64,000 nt of DNA from Mesorhizobium sp. 113-3-3 (lineage in GTDB: Bacteria > Pseudomonadota > Alphaproteobacteria > Rhizobiales > Rhizobiaceae): NCBI RefSeq assembly GCF_016756495.1, contig NZ_AP023243.1, forward strand, positions 248,001 through 312,000. The letters are read 5' to 3'. A model generated the notes under the pieces. It was not told where the DNA came from. It saw only the letters and a program-made list of their open reading frames with translations, and searched no databases. A program made the translations under genes and the position numbers. This document shows positions 17,670 through 24,394 of the stretch, piece after piece; the first letter of the stretch is position 1, and every line of letters starts with the position of its first letter.

Positions 17670-18692
17670 TTACCGCTCCTTGCCAGCACTTGTCCCGGCC
17701 ATCAGGAAACGCAGCGGCGGCACGCGTTTTTGCCCGGACACGAGGCCAACGCGCCGAAACAGCGCCTCCAGCTTGTCGGAGGCCACGCCCTGGACGATGG
17801 GGACCAGGTTGGACTGACTTGATAAGGCGTAGGCCGCAGCCGAAGCCAGCCCGCGCTCGGCCTTCACGTCGAGAAAATTGCGCAGCCGGTATTTGTCGCG
17901 CACATGCCGCTCGTGCCGCCGCAGCACCGCCTTGGAGCCTTCCGGCAGGCTGTCAATCGCGAGCAGCGCCAGATCGGCGTCTGCCAGTCGCTTCAAATCC
18001 TGCGTCTTGTGGCGGCCGCTCAGCGAATCAGCGCGCACGACGGCGCCATAACCGCAGGAACGGATGACCTTGAACCGCGCGCCGTGGGCGACCGCGCGGG
18101 CGTAGAGTTCGTAGTCCTCGCCCAGCCGCAGGCTTTCATCGTAGCGCAATCGGTGCCGGTCGAGGAAGGCGCGGCTGATCACCGGCTTCAGGAAGCCAAG
18201 CTCGCCTCTTTGCACGCGGCGCCTGGAGATATTGCCTTCGACGAAGCGCTCGAAGTCGAGGAATTCCGGATCGGCGGCAAAATCCGGGGCGACGATCTTG
18301 GTCGCATCGCTCGTCGCATCGTCCCTGATGAGCATGATGTTGTCGGCCGCGAAATCCCAGTCGGCGACGGCAAACAGGTTGCGGAACCGGCCCTCGAGAA
18401 AGAAGTCGTCGGCATCCAGGATGCTGATGAACGGCGCTGTCGAGCCGGCGATCGCGGCATTGCGGGCGAAGGAGGGACCGCGATTGACGTCGAGGCGCAT
18501 GACCTCGAGCCGGCCGCTGCCATCGTCGGCGGAGCGGGCTACCTCGGCGGTATTGTCGGTGGAGCCGTCGTCGACGACGACGACCTCCGCGACCTCGGGT
18601 TCGCGCAACGCGGACGCGATGGCGACCGCGATCGTGCGCGCCGCATTCTTGGCCGCGATGATCACGCAGACCTCTGATTTCGTCATCGACAT
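17670..18692 (-). CDS. GT2 glycosyltransferase, ExoO/ExoU/ExoW-like
   Basis: Inverting GT-A glycosyltransferase of 340 aa. Motifs in order: VCVIIAAKNAARTI, EVVVVDDGSTDNT, the metal-binding ILDADDFFLEGRF, and RYDESLRLGEDYELYARA as the catalytic ED region. It belongs to the same group as the protein at 4548-5612 and to succinoglycan side-chain transferases ExoO, ExoU and ExoW, which cannot be separated here. AAGAGG seven bases before the ATG supports the start. It is leftward, just downstream of the nucleotidyltransferase gene, so the two may share a transcript. Confidence 0.85.
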   Translation of the reverse strand: MSMTKSEVCVIIAAKNAARTIAVAIASALREPEVAEVVVVDDGSTDNTAEVARSADDGSGRLEVMRLDVNRGPSFARNAAIAGSTAPFISILDADDFFLEGRFRNLFAVADWDFAADNIMLIRDDATSDATKIVAPDFAADPEFLDFERFVEGNISRRRVQRGELGFLKPVISRAFLDRHRLRYDESLRLGEDYELYARAVAHGARFKVIRSCGYGAVVRADSLSGRHKTQDLKRLADADLALLAIDSLPEGSKAVLRRHERHVRDKYRLRNFLDVKAERGLASAAAYALSSQSNLVPIVQGVASDKLEALFRRVGLVSGQKRVPPLRFLMAGTSAGKER

Positions 18693-18756
18693 GGGTTAGC
18701 CTCTTGCACAGGTTCCGATTTGCCCTCGCCCTGTACGTGTTGCAACGCCACCGCCA

Positions 18757-19887
18757 TCACGGGCTGGCCGGCCGCTCGAAGATGCGGCGGCTGATATCCG
18801 CCGACGCCGCCCAGCCGGCCTCGGCCAGGTAGCGGACGGGAGCCCTGCCGCACAGTTCCCACAACACCGTTCGCCGCTGCGGCCACCGCAAGGACGACAG
18901 CCATGGCGCGATGACCATGTTGAGCAGGTCCTCATTGCCGATGCGCGACAGGATCGGCTTGGCCCGCTCGGACAAAAGCGTGCCTGTGGCGCCCAGCAGC
19001 ACATCTGCGGCGCGCAGGCCGAGCAGCAGCGTGTCGTCCAACCCCTGGTCCACCGCCGCGTCCAGCACGTGCTGCTGATCGGCTTCGTCGAGACGGTTGG
19101 CGCTGGCCCTGATATCGCAGACATAGCCGGCGCAGGGTTCGCGGTTGAACAGGGCCTTGGCGACGCTGATGCAGGACAGCATCAGCGTGTCGGCGGCCGA
19201 GGTGAACGGCACTTCGGTGCCGGTGATCTCGACCAGCCGCTTGCGCCGCAGAAACCCGTCGGCATCGCGCGGACTGGGCGAACCGGGCTGCTGGAGCCGA
19301 TAATGAAGATCGACCGTGGAAGGCCCGTTGCCGCGGATCATGTGTTGTTCGCCAAGGAAGCGGACCCACCAGACGGAGCGTGACTTGCCCGAGACCTCAT
19401 AGCCGATCGAGCGCAGCGCATCGCGCGCTCTCGAGAACCCTGCCGGAGAAACCAGGATGTCGACATCGCCCGAAGGCTTCATGAAATGGTCGTCATAGAG
19501 CAGATGCTGCTGGAAGGGACCTTTGAGAAAGACGAAATCGATCTGCCTGTCGCGCAGCGCCTGATGGATCGCCATCGAATCCATGAGGCAGGCGGCGTTC
19601 ATCGAAACCGTCCGCCGGCGATAGGTGTCGAGCCATTGGAACAGTTCAGCCGGCCTTTCGCCCGCCGGGGCGCGCGACAGCGCCTTTAGAACGAAGGTGG
19701 CGACCTTGTTCAGCCTGGCGATGTCGGCGACGGCCGCGGCGGAAAGGCCAGGCGCCGAGACATCGCCGGTCGAGGCAGCGCCAGAGAAATACAAGCGCAG
19801 GCAGGCCTGCACATAGGCAATCTCGCCGGCGCAGTCGGCGGCGCGAAGTCGTTCATAGGAACTTTCCGGCAAGGCCATCGAACCCAT
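18757..19887 (-). CDS. Nucleotidyltransferase-fold protein, probable lasso-peptide tailoring enzyme
   Basis: A 376-aa member of the uncharacterised nucleotidyltransferase family NTP_transf_5. The core motif is FVFLKGPFQQHLLYDDHFMK followed by SGDVDILVSPAGF, where GDVD supplies the metal-binding aspartates. Relatives occur in lasso-peptide clusters with a kinase. In pseudomycoidin the corresponding enzyme (PsmN) was reported to add hexoses to the phosphorylated C-terminal serine. Here it is divergent from the lasso operon across a 508-base promoter region, so membership in that pathway is inferred. Alternative ATG at 19878; upstream TTG at 19926 is less likely. Confidence 0.72.
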   Translation of the reverse strand: MGSMALPESSYERLRAADCAGEIAYVQACLRLYFSGAASTGDVSAPGLSAAAVADIARLNKVATFVLKALSRAPAGERPAELFQWLDTYRRRTVSMNAACLMDSMAIHQALRDRQIDFVFLKGPFQQHLLYDDHFMKPSGDVDILVSPAGFSRARDALRSIGYEVSGKSRSVWWVRFLGEQHMIRGNGPSTVDLHYRLQQPGSPSPRDADGFLRRKRLVEITGTEVPFTSAADTLMLSCISVAKALFNREPCAGYVCDIRASANRLDEADQQHVLDAAVDQGLDDTLLLGLRAADVLLGATGTLLSERAKPILSRIGNEDLLNMVIAPWLSSLRWPQRRTVLWELCGRAPVRYLAEAGWAASADISRRIFERPASP

Positions 19888-20395
19888 GGTCTCCAAAATG
19901 CGGTTTGCAGGACGTTTATGCTGCAAGTGCGAAACAAAGCATCCTCAAAAACCTCGACGCCGTAAAGTCTTTCCTTTCGCAGTGCGAAATTTTGCAACCA
20001 GAGCGTTTGCCGCCCTCTCTCAAAGCGGCGCAACATAGGGCTGAAATTCCGCCCCAATCGAGGCGCTTCTCTGATCATCCGCAGCAGTTGGCTAACAAGA
20101 ATCCATCTTTTTAGCCATGCCTAAAAAAGCGCCATCGCTATAGACTTTTTTATGCAAGCAAATTCAATTGCTTAAGGAATCGCCCGTGCTGAAGGCAAAT
20201 TGCATCTTGCTTCAGCTCGACAGAGGCGGAATCTTGAGCATTTCGGACACGCATGGTGACGGCCGCAACCCGTAATTGATTAACCAGAGGTAAATCACGC
20301 TTGACTCATAAATGTTGCCATGCAGCTATTGCATCGCAGCATGAAAGTGCTGACGGCACTCGACAGGCCGTTTCCAGTCCTCATTGGAGAGTAAA
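19888..20395. other. AT-rich divergent promoter region of the lasso cluster
   Basis: No substantial gene is present apart from a possible 17-codon micro-ORF at 20341-20394. It is much richer in A+T than the flanking genes. Visible elements: an inverted repeat TTTTTAG-6-CTAAAAA at 20108-20127, AAGCAA-6-TTGCTT near 20156-20173, a TTGACT -35-like hexamer at 20301-20306 with only a weak -10, and the TGC-RNY-GCA box at 20330-20338. The divergent nucleotidyltransferase and the lasso precursor probably both start here. Confidence 0.6.
20330..20338. promoter_or_regulatory. TGC-RNY-GCA box upstream of the lasso precursor
   Basis: TGCATCGCA, 57 bases upstream of the precursor ATG and 23 bases downstream of a TTGACT hexamer. 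This is the position of a repressor site overlapping the -10/+1 region. The central six bases match the copy at 8704-8712 exactly. Confidence 0.5.
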
Positions 20396-20548
20396 ATGGA
20401 ACAGAATGTTGAAAAGCACGAGTACGAAACGCCAAGCCTGACGGTACATGGTTCGATTGAAACCATCACCCAGGGCGGCGGTGGCAGCACGGCAATCGAC
20501 GCGTCGTTTCCCGCGCACACCCCGATTGGCGACCTGACGTTCTCCTGA
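20396..20548 (+). CDS. Lasso-peptide precursor (A)
   Basis: A 50-aa precursor preceded by a strong GGAGAG ribosome site. The leader (residues 1-26) carries YETPSLTVHG, the YxxPxLxxxG recognition motif bound by B1, and ends in Thr-Gln with threonine at the penultimate position as required by lasso leaders. Cleavage after Gln26 gives a 24-residue core. The ring segment GGGGSTAID allows a Gly1-Asp9 isopeptide bond (9-residue ring). The tail is ASFPAHTPIGDLTFS. There is no Asp/Glu at positions 7 or 8, so the ring size is unambiguous. The core ends in serine, the residue phosphorylated in kinase-containing lasso systems. Direct context of B1, B2, cyclase, kinase and exporter makes the call firm. 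Confidence 0.95.
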   Translation: MEQNVEKHEYETPSLTVHGSIETITQGGGGSTAIDASFPAHTPIGDLTFS

Positions 20549-20609
20549 GACCAGCCTGATCCTGGAGGAGTGACGTTGGGCCTCCGGGATTTAATACCGT
20601 GAATGGAGC

Positions 20610-20640
20610 CGGGGATGAAAATCCCCGACTTTCCCTTTTT
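20610..20640 (+). terminator. Intrinsic terminator/attenuator between lasso precursor and B1
   Basis: A perfect 7-bp stem CGGGGAT/ATCCCCG with a GAAA tetraloop (20610-20627), followed by a pyrimidine tail ending in TTTTT at 20640. It lies 62 bases after the precursor stop and 45 bases before the B1 start. Partial read-through would give much more precursor mRNA than enzyme mRNA. Confidence 0.75.
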
Positions 20641-20684
20641 GAACCGACGACGCGTACACCGTGTGTTGCAAACGAGGTTTTGGC

Positions 20685-20984
20685 ATGAACTGGAACCCAT
20701 CGGAGCACGATTACATAATCGCAACAGGGGATGCCGTGGCTTGCGAATTCGGTGACGGCATCGCGCTTCTCAACCTGAAATCCAATATCTATTACAGCCT
20801 CAACGGCGTCGGCGCTTTCATCTGGGAGCTGATCCGGGAGCCGAAGTCGATCGCCGATATCCGCGGCGCCGTGCTTGAGCGCTACAATGTCGACGCCGAG
20901 CGCTGCAAGGCCGACGTCGACGCCTTGCTGAAGGGCCTGGCCGAAAACGGACTTGCGAGGCTGCACGATGAGGCACTTGTCTAG
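20685..20984 (+). CDS. Lasso-peptide B1 protein (RRE, PqqD-like leader-binding protein)
   Basis: Stand-alone RiPP recognition element of 99 aa that binds the precursor leader and presents it to the protease and cyclase. The PqqD-like winged-helix shows as GIALLNLKSNIYYSLNGVGA and FIWELIREPKSIADIRGAVL, then helices ending NGLARL. The ATG at 20685 is favoured by a GAGG site seven bases upstream; a GTG at 20661 is possible. The 3' end overlaps the B2 start by 17 bases, showing coupling. The cognate leader motif is visible in the precursor 137 bases upstream. Confidence 0.92.
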   Translation: MNWNPSEHDYIIATGDAVACEFGDGIALLNLKSNIYYSLNGVGAFIWELIREPKSIADIRGAVLERYNVDAERCKADVDALLKGLAENGLARLHDEALV

Positions 20985-21483
20985 GCAGGTTCCGCATAAG
21001 GCCATGACCTCGCGGCAGAGACCTGCAACGGACCAGAGACCGAGGCCTGCGAGCCGCCGGCCCGGGCGGGGATTGGCCAGGGTTTTGTCCCTGAGCGGCT
21101 CGGAAGCGCTTTTTCTCTGCCACTGCCTGCTGGTGGTCGCGACCGTCCGGCTGGGGCTGACCTTGTTCTCCTACAACCGTGTTCGCGGCATGGTGACCCG
21201 GCTCAATGCGCGCCAGTGCGCCAGCATGGGCGAACTGCGGCTCGTCGCCTGGGGAGTTGCCGCAGCCGCACGATTCGTGCCACGCGCCTCTTGCCTTACC
21301 CAGGCGCTTTCGGGCCAATATATTCTTGCGCGCCAGGGCAATGCCTCCAACATCCGCATCGGCATCGAACGCGGCACGGGCGAGCAGTTGAAGGCGCATG
21401 CCTGGCTGATCAGCGACAACCATGTCGTGCTTGGCGGCTCCGTCGATGGTTTCGCGCATCTGGTCGACCACGGCAGCCGATGA
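20968..21483 (+). CDS. Lasso-peptide B2 protein (transglutaminase-like leader peptidase)
   Basis: Cysteine protease of 171 aa that cleaves the leader from the core. The papain/transglutaminase-like catalytic residues appear as ASCLTQALSGQYIL (nucleophilic Cys), KAHAWLISDN (His) and a downstream Asp. IRIGIERGTG is the usual strand before the His. The N-terminal ~35 residues are basic and low-complexity. It begins inside the B1 gene and its TGA overlaps the cyclase ATG (ATGA), so translation is coupled. Having B1 and B2 as separate proteins is typical of Gram-positive clusters; most proteobacterial lasso clusters carry a fused B protein. Confidence 0.93.
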   Translation: MRHLSRQVPHKAMTSRQRPATDQRPRPASRRPGRGLARVLSLSGSEALFLCHCLLVVATVRLGLTLFSYNRVRGMVTRLNARQCASMGELRLVAWGVAAAARFVPRASCLTQALSGQYILARQGNASNIRIGIERGTGEQLKAHAWLISDNHVVLGGSVDGFAHLVDHGSR

Positions 21484-23396
21484 GCGGCGTCGCCGGAATC
21501 CTGCTGCGACAGGGACCGCCGGCGGCGGACGGGGCGAGCGACATCCAGCAAATGCTGGCCCGCATGCGCCATCGCGGTCCCGACGGCAATTCGTGGTGGC
21601 TGGACAGCGGCACTGCGCTTGGCCACGCCTGGCTCAACACCACGGATGAAGCCGGCCCCGGCCCGCTGACCATGGCCGGCGGCAAGCTCGCCATCACCGC
21701 CGATTGCCGGCTGGATAATCGCGACGAGCTGATGGCAAGGCTGGGCATACGCGACAGGACGGTCGCCGACGCGACATTGGTGATGCGCGCCTATCTGCGC
21801 TGGGGCGAATCCTGCCCCGTGCATCTGCAAGGCGATTTCGCCTTTGCCATCTGGGACGCCGAGCGGCAGCTGCTGTTCTGCGCGCGCGACCATTTCGGGG
21901 TCAAGCCATTCTACTACCACGCCGCGGACCGGCGTTTTGCCTTTGCCTCCGAGATCGGGCCGATGCTTGGGCTTGACGGGGTCGGCGCACGCATCAGCGA
22001 GCACCGGATTTCCGGCTTCCTTGCCGGGCTTCCCGACGATCCGCAATCCACCCCCTACAGCGACATTTTCAGCCTCCCGGCACGCCACAGCCTGACCGTC
22101 AGCGCGCAACAGGTGGTGCTGCGCCGATACTGGCAGATCGAGCCGTCGGCGCGGCCGCGTCGGTCGGATGCGGCCGAGGAATTCGCCCATCTCTTCGCGC
22201 AATCGGTGCGCAACCGCATGCGCGGAAGCCAGGCGGTCGGCGCGATGCTGAGCGGCGGCCTCGATTCCTCGTCGATCGCTTGCGTCGCCGGCCTGCAGAA
22301 CGCCGCCGAGCGGAAACCAAAGCTGCCGACCTTCTCGCTGGTTTTCGAGAAGGGCTCGCCGATGGACGAGCGGGTCTTCATCGATGCCGTGCTCGATCAG
22401 CAGAAGACTGACCCGACATTGATCCCTGTCGGCAACTACGCACCCTTCGCCGAATTCGAACGGGTGCTGGAGGAACAGGAGGGCACCTTCCTGGCGCCGG
22501 GCCTGACGCTGACCCGCGGCATCTACCGGACTGCCGGCGCAAAGGGCATCAAGGTGCTGCTTGACGGCCATGGCGGCGACGAGGTCGTCTCACAGGGCCA
22601 CGGCCATCTGCACGAGCTTGCCAATGGCGGAAGGTGGCTGGACCTTTGGCGCGAGGTCCGCAGCGCCTCCAACACCTATGGCGACAGCACGCTCGGCCTC
22701 TATTTCCAGTTCCTGACTCTCTACGGACCGGCCTGGCGCATCGCCAGGGCGAGACAGATGGCCGATCGGGTTCTCAACAGGATACGCAGGCCCACACAGC
22801 GCGGCCGCGGCTGGCGCGACCTGATCAATCCGGATCTGGCCAGGCGGACCGAGATCATCGACCGCTTCCACCGGGCCGGATACATGCCGCCCGGCGTCCA
22901 GGCCAGCGACGCGCTCAGCCATCGCTGGATCCTGTCCAACGGCTATGTGCCGCACTCTTTCGAGGTGCTCGACAAGGCGGCGGCCAATTTCGGCGTCGAA
23001 CCGCGCTACCCCTTCTGGGACAAGCCGCTGGTTGAATTCTGCCTGTCGCTGCCGGGCGAGGAAAAGCTCAGCCACGGCTTTGGCCGCTATGTGTTGCGCC
23101 GGGCCATGGAGGGCATCCTGCCGGCGGCGGTGCAATGGCGGCGCACCAAGATCGATTTCACCGCCAATCTGGTCAACGGCATGGTGCGCAACCACCGCGA
23201 CCTCCTGGAACAGCTGCTGGTTTCGGATGCCGGCCGTATCGCGCCCTATGTCAACCTGCCGCAGGTGAGCGCCGCCTATGCGCGGCTGCTCAGCCAACCC
23301 GATCAGGCGGCGCCGCTGGATGTCCAGTATGTCTGGCGGTCGGCCTCGCTGTCGCTGTGGCTGCGGCAAGTCCAGCACGCCGGGAGCCCCGCATGA
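21480..23396 (+). CDS. Lasso cyclase (C), asparagine-synthetase-like
   Basis: ATP-dependent lasso cyclase of 638 aa. It adenylates the Asp9 side chain of the core and joins it to the Gly1 amine. The N-terminal Ntn-glutaminase-like domain begins MSGVAGIL: the catalytic Cys2 of true asparagine synthetases is Ser, so no glutaminase activity is expected, as usual in lasso cyclases. The synthetase domain has the PP-loop AMLSGGLDSSSIACVAG near residue 255, and LLDGHGGDEVVS. It is coupled by 4-base overlaps to B2 upstream and the kinase downstream. Stand-alone annotation as asparagine synthase would be misleading here. Confidence 0.95.
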   Translation: MSGVAGILLRQGPPAADGASDIQQMLARMRHRGPDGNSWWLDSGTALGHAWLNTTDEAGPGPLTMAGGKLAITADCRLDNRDELMARLGIRDRTVADATLVMRAYLRWGESCPVHLQGDFAFAIWDAERQLLFCARDHFGVKPFYYHAADRRFAFASEIGPMLGLDGVGARISEHRISGFLAGLPDDPQSTPYSDIFSLPARHSLTVSAQQVVLRRYWQIEPSARPRRSDAAEEFAHLFAQSVRNRMRGSQAVGAMLSGGLDSSSIACVAGLQNAAERKPKLPTFSLVFEKGSPMDERVFIDAVLDQQKTDPTLIPVGNYAPFAEFERVLEEQEGTFLAPGLTLTRGIYRTAGAKGIKVLLDGHGGDEVVSQGHGHLHELANGGRWLDLWREVRSASNTYGDSTLGLYFQFLTLYGPAWRIARARQMADRVLNRIRRPTQRGRGWRDLINPDLARRTEIIDRFHRAGYMPPGVQASDALSHRWILSNGYVPHSFEVLDKAAANFGVEPRYPFWDKPLVEFCLSLPGEEKLSHGFGRYVLRRAMEGILPAAVQWRRTKIDFTANLVNGMVRNHRDLLEQLLVSDAGRIAPYVNLPQVSAAYARLLSQPDQAAPLDVQYVWRSASLSLWLRQVQHAGSPA

Positions 23397-24394
23397 TGCC
23401 GCGCAACCAGCCGCTCGCCACATACCTCGACGATCCTCCTCCCCATGGCGGGATCATGCGGGAGCGGCGCTACTACCGGGCCTATGGCCTGACCGTGGCG
23501 TCCGACGTCGCGCTGCCCGAGCTGGAGCCGGCGGAGCCGGCGGCAGCGGATATCCTGATCACCATCGGTACGATCGACATGCCGAAGCCTTCGTCCGAGG
23601 CGGCGACGATCTTCCGCTTCGAGCCTGATCGGCAATATCTGGCATGGGATGCCGTCGGCGCCTTCCTGATCAGCGATGCCGGCCGCATCGACGTCGAGCC
23701 GGCGCCGGGCGTCGACGACGCGCTGCTAGCCTTCCCGCTGCTTGGGCCGGTGATGGCGCTGTTGCTGCACCAGCGTGGCCTGCTCGTCCTGCATGCCAGC
23801 GCCATTGCAGTGGCCGGCCGGGGCGCCATCTTCACGGGTGACAAGGGCGCCGGCAAATCGACGACGGCAAGCGCGCTGATCCGGGCCGGTCATGAATTGC
23901 TTACCGACGATGTCGTGGCGCTCGATCTCGCCAGACCCGACGCGCCGATGATCGTTCCGGGCTTTCCCCAGATTAAGCTTGCGGCTGACGCCGCGGCGGC
24001 GATTTCGCTTGGCCAGGCGGAGGTGCGGCCGCAAGTTCATCCGCAGATCGAGAAGATGCAGCATCGCCTGCACGGCGCCTTCTCCGGCGGCACGGTGCCG
24101 GCGACCAGGGTCTATGTGCTCGAGCGCGGCGCGACGGCCATGATAACGCCCTTGCCCGGCATTGCCGCCCTGCCGGCGATCATCAAATTCTCCTATGTGA
24201 CGCGGTTCGGCCGCGCGGCGCTCACCGGCGATTTCGCGGCGCTGCATTTTCGCCAATGTTCAGCAATCGCTAACCATGTCGGCGTGTTCCGGCTGGAAGT
24301 TCCAACCGGCCTCGACAGGATTGGCGAGGCGGTGGCGCTGATCGAAAGCGACCTGGCGGCCACGGATTTGACGGCCGGCCGTCGGCAGCGGTGA
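23393..24394 (+). CDS. HPr-kinase-like lasso-peptide kinase (K)
   Basis: A 333-aa protein with an HPr kinase/phosphorylase-type catalytic domain: Walker A in IFTGDKGAGKSTTASALI (about residues 145-162), then HELLTDDVVALDLA and VPGFPQIKLAADAA. Relatives in lasso clusters (paeninodin PadeK, Thermobacillus ThcoK) phosphorylate the side-chain hydroxyl of the precursor's C-terminal Ser, and this precursor ends in Ser. It overlaps the cyclase stop by ATGA (second ATG three bases later), with GGGAG upstream, and its TGA overlaps the transporter GTG. HPr phosphorylation is unlikely given the operon. Confidence 0.88.
   Translation: MMPRNQPLATYLDDPPPHGGIMRERRYYRAYGLTVASDVALPELEPAEPAAADILITIGTIDMPKPSSEAATIFRFEPDRQYLAWDAVGAFLISDAGRIDVEPAPGVDDALLAFPLLGPVMALLLHQRGLLVLHASAIAVAGRGAIFTGDKGAGKSTTASALIRAGHELLTDDVVALDLARPDAPMIVPGFPQIKLAADAAAAISLGQAEVRPQVHPQIEKMQHRLHGAFSGGTVPATRVYVLERGATAMITPLPGIAALPAIIKFSYVTRFGRAALTGDFAALHFRQCSAIANHVGVFRLEVPTGLDRIGEAVALIESDLAATDLTAGRRQR

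Noticed and set aside
17384..17689. A 101-codon minus-strand frame before the coiled-coil gene
   Set aside because: It runs through a promoter-like gap containing the TGC-RNY-GCA box, has no ribosome site or family-like sequence, and overlaps the end of the GT2 gene.
20549..20684. A possible second lasso precursor between the precursor and B1
   Set aside because: No short frame in this gap carries a YxxPxLxxxG leader or a Gly start with Asp/Glu at 7-9; the gap is accounted for by the hairpin and the B1 ribosome site.
21480..23396. Reading the cyclase as a normal asparagine synthetase
   Set aside because: Cys2 is replaced by Ser and the gene is translationally coupled to B2 and the kinase in a lasso operon.
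23393..24394. Reading the kinase as HPr kinase/phosphorylase of carbon regulation
   Set aside because: No HPr or PTS gene is nearby, and it is locked into the lasso operon by start/stop overlaps on both sides.
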